Notes: generated by a model from the sequence alone, not told the origin. A stretch of 64,000 nt of DNA from Caulobacter sp. RHG1 (GCF_013181195.1 NZ_SMZP01000005.1:186001-250000), one strand, 5' to 3'. Counted from the first letter of the stretch, positions 44,089-52,869 are shown. Numbers and translations: made by a program.

Positions 44089-44586
44089 ATGGAGTCACGT
44101 CGAAAGGCGGGGCGCGCGCCTGCGCGCGTGGATGAACCGTCCAGGCGAGCAATGATGGTTGGCGGCACCGTCACCTGTGGGGTTGCGGCTATGCCCGCGC
44201 CCCAGGTCGTAGCGGACCCGTCTGTCGCCACCTGCCGCCGCTGGCTCACCATCGACGCCGAACAACGGCGGCTCCAGCTTGAGTGGGGGACGCTCGAAGG
44301 CCGGCTGATGACCAAGCACAACTGGTATCAGCTGTCACAGGACCAGCAGGCCGCGATCCCCGAAGGCGCCAGGCTTGCCGAGATCGACGCCAGGCTCGAT
44401 GTGCTGGAGGTCGAGGGGCACGCCCTCCTGAAAGCCATGCGGCCGAAGCCGGCGAAGAGCATCGAGGCGGTCGTCGCCAACCTGTCGGTGGCGGCCCGCC
44501 TGATCTTCGTGGAAGACCACCCCGAAGCTCACGGCCTGAGCACCCGTGCGGTCCGCGACCTCGCCGCATTCTCCGGTGGAAAGTGA
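44089..44586 (+). CDS. Tat-like exported or membrane-anchored protein (paralogue A)
   Basis: A 165-residue protein with an N-terminal Tat-like signal (SRRAMMVGGTVTCGVAAMPA). A helical body follows, with CRRWLTIDAEQRRLQLEWG, an acidic and basic coiled region and a C-terminal AVVANLSVAARLIF. It is paralogous with the product at 45378: both share the SRR signal, the C-x-x-W-L-x-x-D-x-E motif and a late predicted amphipathic helix. The start at ATG 44089 follows a GAGCAGAGGCC site. The stop overlaps the next start (GTGA). Confidence 0.65.
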   Translation: MESRRKAGRAPARVDEPSRRAMMVGGTVTCGVAAMPAPQVVADPSVATCRRWLTIDAEQRRLQLEWGTLEGRLMTKHNWYQLSQDQQAAIPEGARLAEIDARLDVLEVEGHALLKAMRPKPAKSIEAVVANLSVAARLIFVEDHPEAHGLSTRAVRDLAAFSGGK

Positions 44587-45044
44587 CCAGCCGGGTTGCT
44601 CGGCGACGCGACGGCGCCGACCGCCCGCTGGCGGCGACGTTCCGCCGTAACGCGGCCGGCTTCTACGAAGCGGCCGAGGCGGCGCTACCGCAACATCCCG
44701 AGGCCACCCGCTATTTCCTCGCCATCGCGATCGAACTGGCGCTGAAGGCGCACCTCCTGCACCGAGGGATCAGCGACGACTGGAACCGTGTCTATCTCCG
44801 ACACGATCTCAGCAAGGCCCTGAGGTTCGCGCGGCGCGCCGGGTTCAACGGCGCTCCAGCAGCCCTTCCCGAACTGGCCGCGCTCCTTGGCCCCTACTAT
44901 CAAGTCCATGCCATCTCGCGGATGCCGCCAAAGGCCGTCGCATCGGTCTGTTGGTCGCAGGCCTGCATGACGGTTCGGGATCTGATCGACGCCGTCGTCG
45001 AGGCGGCCGCGCGCGAGGCTTCCGATCATGAAGGCGTCGCGTGA
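44583..45044 (+). CDS. HEPN-like helical protein
   Basis: A 153-residue helical protein from GTG 44583, which overlaps the stop of the preceding gene. The core RNAAGFYEAAEAALPQHP, YFLAIAIELALKAHLLHRG and RVYLRHDLSKALRFARRAG resembles HEPN domains; RVYLRH fits an R-x4-H ribonuclease motif followed by the common HDL. HEPN proteins are RNases or nucleotide-binding partners in toxin and defence systems. The assignment is by eye and moderate. A following sigma-like gene overlaps its stop. Confidence 0.55.
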   Translation: MTSRVARRRDGADRPLAATFRRNAAGFYEAAEAALPQHPEATRYFLAIAIELALKAHLLHRGISDDWNRVYLRHDLSKALRFARRAGFNGAPAALPELAALLGPYYQVHAISRMPPKAVASVCWSQACMTVRDLIDAVVEAAAREASDHEGVA

Positions 45045-45385
45045 TGACGGGCTTGCGCAGGCCTTGGCCGCTTGTGGCCAGCCAGCGGTGGCGCTGGCGG
45101 CATCCCCGGCTCTGGCGCGGGCGTGTCTTCGATCCGCACGACACTCAGCAGGTCATGTCCTACGCCGTGCTCCGCCTTCGGCGGGAGACGCGGGACGTGT
45201 TGGTGCTCAACCAGATTGAAGCGCTCGATTACGCGCTGATCGCTCGCCACCTGAGGCTTTCCATCGCCGAGGTCCAGGCGCGCCTGGCCGATGCGCTTTG
45301 CGAGCTTTCCCGCACGGTCGATCTGATCGAGCGCGTCCGCCCCAAGCCCATCAACCTTTCCAACGCGGAGCATCCCGATGTCTGA
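45044..45385 (+). CDS. Sigma-70 region-4-like DNA-binding protein
   Basis: A 113-residue protein whose second half matches sigma region 4 (LRRETRDVLVLNQIEALDYALIARHLRLSIAEVQARL, then ALCELSRTVDLI). Region 2 is absent; instead the N-terminus is rich in Trp and Arg (RPWPLVASQRWRWRHPRLW). It cannot work as a normal sigma factor, but could bind DNA as an anti- or co-regulator. ATG 45044 overlaps the preceding stop (TGATG), and an in-frame GTG lies at 45041. The next gene starts eight bases before its stop. Confidence 0.7.
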   Translation: MTGLRRPWPLVASQRWRWRHPRLWRGRVFDPHDTQQVMSYAVLRLRRETRDVLVLNQIEALDYALIARHLRLSIAEVQARLADALCELSRTVDLIERVRPKPINLSNAEHPDV

Positions 45386-45872
45386 CGAGAAGGAGCCCTT
45401 CGCCGTTTCCCGACGCGTCGTCATTGGCGCCGCCAGCGCGGCGCCAGTTATTGCCGGGGCCGGTGGCGCCACAGTCCCGGACGCGGCCGTTGCCCGCTGC
45501 GCTGAGTGGTTGGCGCTCGACGCGGAGATCGACCGTCTGGGTCTGCGCTGGTCGGATCTGGAGACCATCCTCGTGCGCCAGAAGCGATGGGAGCGCATGA
45601 CGCCAGAGGAGCGTGGGGAATTGTTGCCCTCCGAAGAGATGGACGCCATCGACGAGCAGTTGAAGCCGCTGTTCGACCAACGGGAGGCATGGCTCGAAGC
45701 CCTGCCCAAGGTTCGCGCGCGCGACCTGCACGGTGTCGTCGCCAAGCTGGAAGTGGCGCTACAGGTCATGGTCCATCAGCAGGGCGACGGGTACGACCTC
45801 TTCAACGCGACGATGGAGGAGCTGCGCACCGCGCGCTGTCCGAACTGCGGCGCGCCCGTTTGCAAGCGCTAG
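45378..45872 (+). CDS. Tat-like exported or membrane-anchored protein (paralogue B)
   Basis: A 164-residue paralogue of the product at 44089. The N-terminal SRRVVIGAASAAPVIAGAG looks like a Tat or Sec-type signal, followed by RCAEWLALDAEIDRLGLRWS. A charged helical body follows, and a C-terminal CPNCGAPVC cysteine cluster that could bind zinc. The cluster is absent from paralogue A. The start overlaps the sigma-like gene by eight bases. The function is unknown. Confidence 0.65.
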   Translation: MSDEKEPFAVSRRVVIGAASAAPVIAGAGGATVPDAAVARCAEWLALDAEIDRLGLRWSDLETILVRQKRWERMTPEERGELLPSEEMDAIDEQLKPLFDQREAWLEALPKVRARDLHGVVAKLEVALQVMVHQQGDGYDLFNATMEELRTARCPNCGAPVCKR

Positions 45873-46173
45873 ACGCGCCGCCCACAGCAACCGCCTTGCC
45901 TATCCCAACCTGCGGGAGCCAGGACCGGAACGGTCGGTGCCCGCCCTGGAGCGCTTGGAGAGCCTCTGCCGGGCGGGATGGTGCGGGTCAAGGGCGGCTT
46001 CGCCGTCGCTCCGCGATGCGCCCGCAGGGCGCACCCTTGACGCGCGCCAGCCCGTCCGGCCCTTGTTCCACCAAGCGATCCAGGGCGTCTTGTCTCCGAG
46101 CGAAGGTCGGCGGCGGCTGTCTGCTTTCGCAATGACGACAATCCGTTTTGAATTTTGGCGCCGTTTCCGAACC
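45873..46173. repeat. 301-bp non-coding gap with nested hairpins
   Basis: I see no convincing gene. The stretch has a large hairpin: GTCAAGGG near 45987 pairs with CCCTTGAC near 46034, and inside it is the perfect TGCGCCC-GCA-GGGCGCA at 46017-46033. It lies between convergent genes and could terminate both transcripts. Confidence 0.45.
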
Positions 46174-48327
46174 TCAGTCACCAGCCGAAAGGCGACCCTC
46201 AAATGTTTGCTCAGATCCGAGGGCGGGCCGCTTTCTCCAATCGTCAGCTAGGGTCCAGCCGCCCTTCTCCTGAATGTGCCAGTCATTCCAGCCATTACGG
46301 TTCGTCTCGGTAACTGCTCGAGAGGCGGCAGAGAAGGAGTTGAATCGACCTTCGATCCCATCGATCACAAGCGCGCCGCCCTCGATCCGCCCAGCATAGG
46401 ACTTACCAAAATAGGTAAACCGGCAGGCGGTGCTATCGGCGGGCAAACCTGAACGCTGAGCGGCTATGTCGGCCCACGCTGGAGATATTGGATTGATGCC
46501 ATCCTGTCGGTCGGGAGCCTGCCAAATCTCACGGGCGGTCTTAAAGAGCGCGGAGCCCCTCGCGGCGATTTGTTCCTCATTCCATGCCTCATACCCGTTT
46601 AGCTCCCGGTTGAGCGCCAAGCTGGAATGCGAACGAACGGCGGGCATCTTGACCGAATAAGGTCCGTTGGAGACCGAAGAGTTGAGCGCCCCGGTGAGGA
46701 GGGTGAGGTTGCCAAGCTTATTGATCGCCCCCGTTCGCTCCATGTCGCGAGCAAGGCGTTCGGGATCCAGATCATCCAGATGATCGAGCCCAACTACGGG
46801 CCACGAGCTATGCCAGCCCTGCGGCATGATGTGTTCAACCGTTAGCGCCGACTTGATTTCGATGTCCTCATTTAGAGCTGAGCGCTTCGCCTGCTCTATC
46901 GCTTGGAACAAGAAACGCAGCCTTGGCTGGCGAGCCCCCTTGTACTGATCCCGCCCAAGCCAACCTTGACGCCATTCCGCGTCATCCGGCCATCGATCCG
47001 TGTCAGAGTGTCGACTGGAAAGATAGGCGATGAGGGCATCAACCCGATTGCCTTCCGCCGCCCGAAGTCGGTCGATAATTCCGATGAAAAGACGGTTATA
47101 GTTCTTCGTCGTCAAACCACAGATGTCACGCCGGAGGATGTAGCTTTCCAGCACGGCAAGCGCGCGTGAAAGTTCGCCGGCGCTCTCCGCGCTTGTCGCG
47201 AGATAGACGACAAGCGGCATCGCGGTAGAGACGTCGAACGCGTCAGCGAACCGGCCGAAATCGCCAAGAGGATCACCTCTGACCTGTTCGAATAGGCGCT
47301 TCTCTACCGCCGCCGTTGCGGTGATGGATTCGAGTTCCGAAATGACCGTCGGAAACGGCGTCTCGTTCAGGATCCATCGCCGGTAGCCTTCAAACAGCGT
47401 TTCCACTGACACCAGGTTGCCTATGTGCATCGACAGGTGATCGGTCAGCATCCAATCGAGGCGCTGGCGGGATTGCCGGCCCCGGGAATCCACTTGGCTC
47501 CAAAACGCGCGATCCAGCGGCAACCAGTGCTTTTCGTACAGCTTGTCGACCACCAGCGATCCCTCGCTTTGTCCCATGCCTTTCGCGCGCTGAAAGATGA
47601 AGTTGCGCATGAGGTCGCCGGGGGTCAATTCGACGCCGCGACTGTTGAGTGTCTCGAAGATTGTCTGGGGATCGTCACCACGCTCAAGCTCGATCGAGAC
47701 GATGGCTAGGCCCTCTTTCAACGCCTCAAACAACGTCTCTAGGCGGTGCTCCTCGAACACACCCTCAACCTGAACGTGACCCTCAATCTGCGCTTTGAAG
47801 TATGCGTGGGCGGCGACAGCGCGCCGGACAAATCCATCTTCGTCAGCCGGCCTTGGCGTTATTGCATCCAGATCGGTGGTGGGGTCCACCAGCCCAACGA
47901 AAGCGCGACGATCCGTCAGCGATGGCCAAAGCTTGAAACGCTCAGCTTCGGCGTTCTCCATCACACCGTCGTTGAGCAAATACTTTTGAAGCTCGTCGGC
48001 ATATTTCGATCCGTTCGCCGCTGCTACGTCACGTATCGCCGACAGCAGAAGCTGAAAGGTGGTGAGGCGTTGCTGGCCATCGATGATTTCGAAGGCCTGG
48101 ACCTGCTTTCCAAAAGTCTTCATCTGCGCAATCACAATCGCGCCCATGAAATGCGGGGTGAGCGAGGCACGATCGGTGTTCACTCGATTAACCGCCCGCT
48201 CGATATCTTCCCAAAGCAGTTCGAGTTGCGGCTCGACCTTCCAAGCGTATTGCCGCTGATACAGAGGAATAAGGTAGCGCTTTTTTCCGTCGAACAGCTC
48301 GATGATCGATCGCGTATACGGCTTCAT
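46174..48327 (-). CDS. DUF262/DUF1524 nuclease, GmrSD-like
   Basis: A 717-residue protein. The N-terminal DUF262 domain has LIPLYQRQYAW and the ParB/Srx-like FEIIDGQQRLTTFQLLL. The middle is helical. A DUF1524 HNH nuclease domain has LTVEHIMPQGW and NKLGNLTLLTGALNSSVSN. A C-terminal module (about 620-705; FTYFGKSYAGRIEGGALVID and later GWTLADDW) resembles DUF4357-like restriction-associated domains. Members such as GmrSD cut modified phage DNA. It is a single-chain type with a divergent C-terminal module. Lower GC than its flanks suggests separate ancestry. Confidence 0.85.
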   Translation of the reverse strand: MKPYTRSIIELFDGKKRYLIPLYQRQYAWKVEPQLELLWEDIERAVNRVNTDRASLTPHFMGAIVIAQMKTFGKQVQAFEIIDGQQRLTTFQLLLSAIRDVAAANGSKYADELQKYLLNDGVMENAEAERFKLWPSLTDRRAFVGLVDPTTDLDAITPRPADEDGFVRRAVAAHAYFKAQIEGHVQVEGVFEEHRLETLFEALKEGLAIVSIELERGDDPQTIFETLNSRGVELTPGDLMRNFIFQRAKGMGQSEGSLVVDKLYEKHWLPLDRAFWSQVDSRGRQSRQRLDWMLTDHLSMHIGNLVSVETLFEGYRRWILNETPFPTVISELESITATAAVEKRLFEQVRGDPLGDFGRFADAFDVSTAMPLVVYLATSAESAGELSRALAVLESYILRRDICGLTTKNYNRLFIGIIDRLRAAEGNRVDALIAYLSSRHSDTDRWPDDAEWRQGWLGRDQYKGARQPRLRFLFQAIEQAKRSALNEDIEIKSALTVEHIMPQGWHSSWPVVGLDHLDDLDPERLARDMERTGAINKLGNLTLLTGALNSSVSNGPYSVKMPAVRSHSSLALNRELNGYEAWNEEQIAARGSALFKTAREIWQAPDRQDGINPISPAWADIAAQRSGLPADSTACRFTYFGKSYAGRIEGGALVIDGIEGRFNSFSAASRAVTETNRNGWNDWHIQEKGGWTLADDWRKRPALGSEQTFEGRLSAGD

Positions 48328-48508
48328 GCGCCTCCCCCAAATTCAGACTTCAGGCGGAGATTATTCGCTAGGTCGCTAGTCACAACCATTTTCGGTTGAG
48401 CCGCGTGGCGGCCTTGATCCATCAACATCAAACTGGCGAGCGGGCGCAGGCAACCTTCCCTGAGCAACGGTAACGCATGGTTCCCGCTGCTTCGTCGATG
48501 GACAGTAT

Positions 48509-48811
48509 TCAAAATGACTCTGCTTCAGTTTTGATGGAGCGACCCGTTGAGGTCTCCGCCTCGAACGCCCGCTTCCCACCCCGCCGCCAGAGGGCCAGGG
48601 TGTATTCGCGGTCCTCGCCCTGGAGCATCATCGCCAGCGTCAGGAGCGCGCCATAGAGCGCGGCGCGATCGTCACCGGTCAGGTCGACGAGCCCGGCCTT
48701 CTGCACCAGGCCGCCCAGTTCGATCATGTGATGGGTTCGCTCCCGCCGCTGCATCACCCAGGCCCGCGTGTCTGTCCTGGCCCGCCGCGCCTCAAGCCGA
48801 TGTCGCGCCAC
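48509..48811 (-). CDS. traD: Conjugal transfer protein TraD (Ti-type accessory)
   Basis: A roughly 100-residue basic protein matching the Ti-plasmid TraD type. The core is HMIELGGLVQKAGLVDLTGDDRAALYGALLTLAM. It is thought to assist the relaxosome with TraA and TraC. The start is GTG 48811; the ATG at 48754 (MQRRERTHHMIEL) is also plausible. Its start region overlaps the end of traC in another frame. The two lie upstream of oriT on the opposite strand from traA. Confidence 0.7.
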   Translation of the reverse strand: MARHRLEARRARTDTRAWVMQRRERTHHMIELGGLVQKAGLVDLTGDDRAALYGALLTLAMMLQGEDREYTLALWRRGGKRAFEAETSTGRSIKTEAESF

Positions 48812-48830
48812 CGTGGTTCGCCGGATCGCA

Positions 48831-49097
48831 TCATTGGTCGCTGTCAGCAGCGCGCAGAGATTCTGCCTTCCCGCTGCGAAAGAACCCCGCGCCGCGTTTG
48901 CGCCACTCCGCCTTGCGGGTCGCGTCCTTCGTCTCGACCAGACCCAGCAGTCCGCCCGCCAAGGTCTCGACGTCCAGAGCGTCGGCCCCGGTGGCGATCA
49001 CCAGTTCGCCGAGCTGTTTGATCTTCCGATCCTTCAGCGTCCTGGCCTTGTCTTCCAGCGTCTTCAGTTCAGCGTCAAAGTCCCTGGGTTTACGCAT
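48831..49097 (-). CDS. traC: Conjugal transfer protein TraC (relaxosome accessory)
   Basis: An 88-residue protein of the Ti-type TraC kind: a basic N-terminal helix (MRKPRDFDAELKTLEDKART) and KIKQLGELVIATGADALDVETLAGGLL, then a basic tail GAGFFRSGKAE. TraC binds near oriT to help the relaxase. ATG 49097 is chosen; a further in-frame start at 49172 would enter the oriT region. It is divergent from traA across oriT, the usual arrangement. Confidence 0.75.
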   Translation of the reverse strand: MRKPRDFDAELKTLEDKARTLKDRKIKQLGELVIATGADALDVETLAGGLLGLVETKDATRKAEWRKRGAGFFRSGKAESLRAADSDQ

Positions 49098-49209
49098 CGT
49101 AGTCTCCATGATGGCGAGATGCGACCAGGATAAAACAATGGCGACCGGAAGGCTGTAAGGTCGGCGGAACACACTGGGACAGTCCGGTCCCTCCCGAGAT
49201 TTTAATCTT

Positions 49210-49239
49210 GGAGGGCGCGCTTATACGTCGTGCCGACGT
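49210..49239. other. Origin of transfer (oriT) with Ti/RSF1010-type nick region
   Basis: GGAGGGCGCGCTTATACGTC matches, on the reverse strand, the nick-region consensus of Ti and RSF1010-type origins (known forms read ACGTATAATTGCGCCCTTGG and TAAGTGCGCCCT). It is followed by the perfect inverted repeat ACGTCG-TGC-CGACGT at 49225-49239. It lies between divergent traC and traA genes, exactly where such plasmids carry oriT. Confidence 0.82.
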
Positions 49240-49268
49240 GCACTCAGAGTAGTAGGTGGTCTGTCGCC

Positions 49269-52142
49269 ATGGCGATCTACCACTTCTCCGTCAAAGTCAT
49301 CAGCCGCGCCACCGGGGCCAGCGCCGTGGCCTCGGCCGCCTATCGCTCGGCCTCGCGGCTGCACGACGAGCGGCTGGATCGCGACCACGACTTCACGGGC
49401 AAGAGCGGCGTCGTCCATTCCGAAGTGCTGCTGCCGGACGGCACGCCCGAGCACTTGGCCGATCGCGCGACGCTGTGGAACACCGTCGAGGGCGGCGAGA
49501 AGCGCAAGGACGCCCAGGTTTCCCGCGAGGTCGAGTTCGCCATCCCCCGCGAGATGGACCAGGCCCAAGGCATCGAGCTGGCCCGCGACTTCGTCCAGCG
49601 CGAAATGGTCGATCGCGGCATGGTCGCCGATCTCAATGTGCATTGGGATATCGGCGCCGACGGCCTGGCCAAGCCCCACGCCCACATCATGTTGTCGATG
49701 CGCGAGGTTGGCGAGGACGGGTTCGGCGCCAAGGTCCGGGACTGGAACCGCACCGAGCTGGTCGAGCATTGGCGCGAGGCTTGGGCCGACCACGTCAATG
49801 AACGGCTGGCGCAGCTCGACATCGACGCGCGGATCGATCACCGAAGCCTGGAAGACCAAGGCATCGACCTGGAGCCGCAGAACAAGATCGGCCCCGCCGC
49901 CGGCCGCAGAGCCGACGAGGGCTTGGAGGCCGATCGGCTCGACGAACACCATGAGATCGCGCGAGCCAATGGCGAGCGGATCATCGCCGATCCGCGCATC
50001 GCTTTGGACGCCATCACCAAGCAGCAGGCGACCTTCACTCGCCACGATCTGGCGATGTTCATTCACCGCCATTCGGATGGGAAGAAGCAGTTCGACCGCG
50101 CCATGGGCGCGGTGCAGGCTTCGCCCGAACTCGTCGCCTTGGGCCAGGATGGGCGCGGCCAGGACCGGTTCACCAGCCGCGAGATGATCGCTGTCGAAGA
50201 TCGCCTGCACCGGGCCAGCGAACCGATGGCGCAGCGCCGGGCGCACCGGGTCAGTGAACTCGATCAGCGCCGCGCCCTGGCGCGCGCCGAGCAGCGAGGT
50301 CTTGTCCTGTCCGGCGAGCAGAAGGCGGCGTTCCAGCACGTCACCGCGACGCGGGATCTGGGCGTAGTGGTCGGCTATGCGGGCACGGGCAAGTCGGCGC
50401 TGCTAGGTGTGGCGCGGGAGGCCTGGGAGGACGCCGGCTATCGCGTCCAGGGCTTGGCGCTGTCGGGCATCGCCGCCGAGAACCTGGAGGGCGGTTCGGG
50501 CATCGCCTCGCGCACGATCGCCAGTCTGGAGCACCAGTGGAGCCAGGGCCGCGAGCTGCTGGACGCCCGCGACGTGCTGGTCATCGACGAGGCCGGTATG
50601 ATCGGCTCGCGGCAGATGGAGCGCTTGCTGTCGGCCGCCGAAAAGGCCGGGACCAAGGTGGTGCTGGTTGGCGATCCCGAACAGCTCCAGGCGATCGAGG
50701 CCGGGGCGGCGTTTCGGTCGATCGCCGAGCGTCATAACCACGTCGAGATCACTCAGGTTCGCCGGCAGCATGAGGACTGGCAGCGCGACGCTACCCGGCA
50801 GTTGGCTACGGGGCGAACGGGTGAGGCCCTGGCGTCCTACGAGGCGCGCGGGATGGTCCACGCGGCCGAGACCCGCGACCAGGCGCGCGAGGATCTGGTC
50901 GAGCGCTGGGATCGGGATCGAATCGCTGAGCCGGGCAAGAGCCGGATCATCCTGACCCACACCAATGACGAGGTGCGCGATCTCAATCTGACGGCGCGGG
51001 ATCGGCTGCGCGGGGGCGGCGCCTTGGGCGACGACGTGACGGTCAAGGCCGAGCGCGGCGAACGCGCCTTCGCGGCCGGCGATCGGCTGATGTTCCTGAA
51101 GAACGATCGCGGGCTGGGGGTGAAGAACGGCATGCTCGGCGAGATCGAGCAGGTCTCGCCGACCCGGATGACCGTGCGGCTCGACGCCGGGCGTCTCGAC
51201 GCGGGGCGATCGGTCGCCTTCGACCTGAAGGACTACGCCCAGGTCGATCACGGCTATGCGGCCACCATCCATAAGAGCCAGGGCGTCACCGTGGATCGAA
51301 CCCATGTGCTGGCGACGCCGGGCATGGACCGCCACGGCGCCTATGTCGCCCTGTCGCGACACCGTGACAGCGTGCAGCTCCATTACGGCCGTGACGAGTT
51401 CGAGGATCTCGGCAAGCTGACGCGCGTGCTGTCGCGCGAGCGGGCCAAGGACATGGCCAGCGACTTTGCCGAACGACGCGACATTCATGTGCCGGCGTCG
51501 ATGCGGCCCAAGGAGCCGCGATCGCGCGAGCGCGGGATGTTCGCCGGGTTCCGGCCGGCCAGTCCCGCGCATCAGCCGGCGGTGCCGGCGCGTGATGATG
51601 ACCAGCTCGCTCGACGCGCCGCGATCGAGCGCCACGCCCGCGCCGCGGCCGACGTCATGCGCATGAACGACCGCGGTTTGCCGGTGCTCGCCCATCAGCG
51701 CCGGGCGCTGGAGGAGGCGCGCGAGGCCGTGGGGAAGATCGGTCCGCACGCCGCCAAGGATCTGGAGCGGGCCTATGTGCGCGATCCAGCCTTGGCCGGC
51801 GAGACGGCCTCGGGTCGCACCCAGCGGGCGATCCGCGTCCTTCAGCTTGAGGCCGAGGTCAGGGCCGATCCACGTCTGCGCGCCGATCGGTTCGTCGAGC
51901 GCTGGCAGGGTCTGGACCGTCAACGTTCGGCCCTGCAACGCGCGGGCGACATGACCGGCGCCGGCCAGGTCAAGGATCGCATGGGCGCGATGGCCAAGAG
52001 CCTGGAGCGCGATCCGCAAGTGGAGTCGCTGCTTCGCGTCCGCCGGCCCGAGCTTGGGCTTTCCGCCGAGTTGGGGCGCAGCGTCGGGCAGGGCCTTTCT
52101 GACTATCTCGGCATCGGTCGTGGTCGGGGACTTGGCTTGTAG
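49269..52142 (+). CDS. traA: TraA relaxase-helicase (MobA/MobL-RecD type)
   Basis: A 957-residue conjugative relaxase that nicks at oriT and unwinds the strand. The N-terminal MobA/MobL relaxase (about 1-220) has AIYHFSVKVISR and the metal-binding HUH in KPHAHIMLSM. The RecD-like helicase has Walker A GYAGTGKSALL, Walker B VLVIDEAGMIGS, and GYAATIHKSQGVTVD. A C-terminal region (about 750-957) is helical and basic. It is shorter than Ti TraA (about 1100). ATG 49269 (MAIYHF) is the family start. It overlaps no other gene and precedes DUF6118. Confidence 0.95.
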   Translation: MAIYHFSVKVISRATGASAVASAAYRSASRLHDERLDRDHDFTGKSGVVHSEVLLPDGTPEHLADRATLWNTVEGGEKRKDAQVSREVEFAIPREMDQAQGIELARDFVQREMVDRGMVADLNVHWDIGADGLAKPHAHIMLSMREVGEDGFGAKVRDWNRTELVEHWREAWADHVNERLAQLDIDARIDHRSLEDQGIDLEPQNKIGPAAGRRADEGLEADRLDEHHEIARANGERIIADPRIALDAITKQQATFTRHDLAMFIHRHSDGKKQFDRAMGAVQASPELVALGQDGRGQDRFTSREMIAVEDRLHRASEPMAQRRAHRVSELDQRRALARAEQRGLVLSGEQKAAFQHVTATRDLGVVVGYAGTGKSALLGVAREAWEDAGYRVQGLALSGIAAENLEGGSGIASRTIASLEHQWSQGRELLDARDVLVIDEAGMIGSRQMERLLSAAEKAGTKVVLVGDPEQLQAIEAGAAFRSIAERHNHVEITQVRRQHEDWQRDATRQLATGRTGEALASYEARGMVHAAETRDQAREDLVERWDRDRIAEPGKSRIILTHTNDEVRDLNLTARDRLRGGGALGDDVTVKAERGERAFAAGDRLMFLKNDRGLGVKNGMLGEIEQVSPTRMTVRLDAGRLDAGRSVAFDLKDYAQVDHGYAATIHKSQGVTVDRTHVLATPGMDRHGAYVALSRHRDSVQLHYGRDEFEDLGKLTRVLSRERAKDMASDFAERRDIHVPASMRPKEPRSRERGMFAGFRPASPAHQPAVPARDDDQLARRAAIERHARAAADVMRMNDRGLPVLAHQRRALEEAREAVGKIGPHAAKDLERAYVRDPALAGETASGRTQRAIRVLQLEAEVRADPRLRADRFVERWQGLDRQRSALQRAGDMTGAGQVKDRMGAMAKSLERDPQVESLLRVRRPELGLSAELGRSVGQGLSDYLGIGRGRGLGL

Positions 52143-52151
52143 GAGGATGGG

Positions 52152-52823
52152 ATGGATCAAGACATCGGATCAGAGACGCCTGGCGATCCGGCGGCGGCGG
52201 CGTTCGAGGCGTTGCGGCGGGAAGTCGCGTTGCTGAACGTCGCCGTCGCCGGGCTGGCCGCCGAACGGGCGTCGGGTCCTGACTATAGCGAGACCCTGGG
52301 TGAGATCGCCCAAGGTGTAAGGGGCGCGGTTGGGCGGCTAGGGAAGCTGGCGACGAGTCCGGCGTTGGCGGCTACGCCCGCTGAGATCGCGCAGCAGATC
52401 ACGGCGGCCGGTGATGAGGCCCGGCGGCAGGACCGCGCGACGTTGCATCAGGCCCAGGAGATGCTTCAACGGGCGGCCGGCGATCTTCGCGGCTGGGTCG
52501 ATACGGCGCGTTTGGCCAGCGCGCAGAACTGGCGGCTTTTGCAAGCGGCGTTGGCCGGTATGGTCGGCGGGGCGGTTCTCGGTGCGAGCTTTCCGGTCAT
52601 CGTTGCGCAGGCGGCTCCAGAACAGTGGGCTTGGCCCGAGAGGAGGGCGGCACGGGTGCTTCACCTCGATATGTGGCCGGCCGGTGAGCGACTGCTGGCT
52701 GTTGCTGACCCGCAGCGTTGGCGGGAGATGCAGACCGCGCGGCGGATCTTCGAGCAAAGCCGCGATGTGTTGGCTCGGTGCGTAACGGCAGCTCAGAAGG
52801 CCAAGGGCGCAAAGCGCTGCTAA
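52152..52823 (+). CDS. DUF6118 family protein
   Basis: A 223-residue protein of the DUF6118 type often found after traA in alphaproteobacterial elements. It has a long helical N-terminal half (EALRREVALLNVAVAGLAAE and EIAQQITAAGDEARRQ), one central membrane segment (about 135-152; LLQAALAGMVGGAVLGASFP) and a C-terminal soluble tail. A role in mate-pair contact or membrane attachment of the relaxosome is inference. It starts nine bases after traA. Confidence 0.75.
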   Translation: MDQDIGSETPGDPAAAAFEALRREVALLNVAVAGLAAERASGPDYSETLGEIAQGVRGAVGRLGKLATSPALAATPAEIAQQITAAGDEARRQDRATLHQAQEMLQRAAGDLRGWVDTARLASAQNWRLLQAALAGMVGGAVLGASFPVIVAQAAPEQWAWPERRAARVLHLDMWPAGERLLAVADPQRWREMQTARRIFEQSRDVLARCVTAAQKAKGAKRC

Positions 52824-52869
52824 CTCATATCAGGCTCTAGAGCACCCGTTCGTGAGGCGGCGTTTCAAA

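Noticed and set aside
45900..46202. Leftward frame in the gap between paralogue B and the DUF262 gene
   Set aside because: The product is arginine-rich without conserved motifs, and the DNA is dominated by a hairpin. I treat it as non-coding.
48328..48508. A possible gene between the DUF262 gene and traD
   Set aside because: The 181-bp gap has no frame with a plausible start and composition; I take it as the promoter region of the DUF262 gene and the end of the tra transcript.
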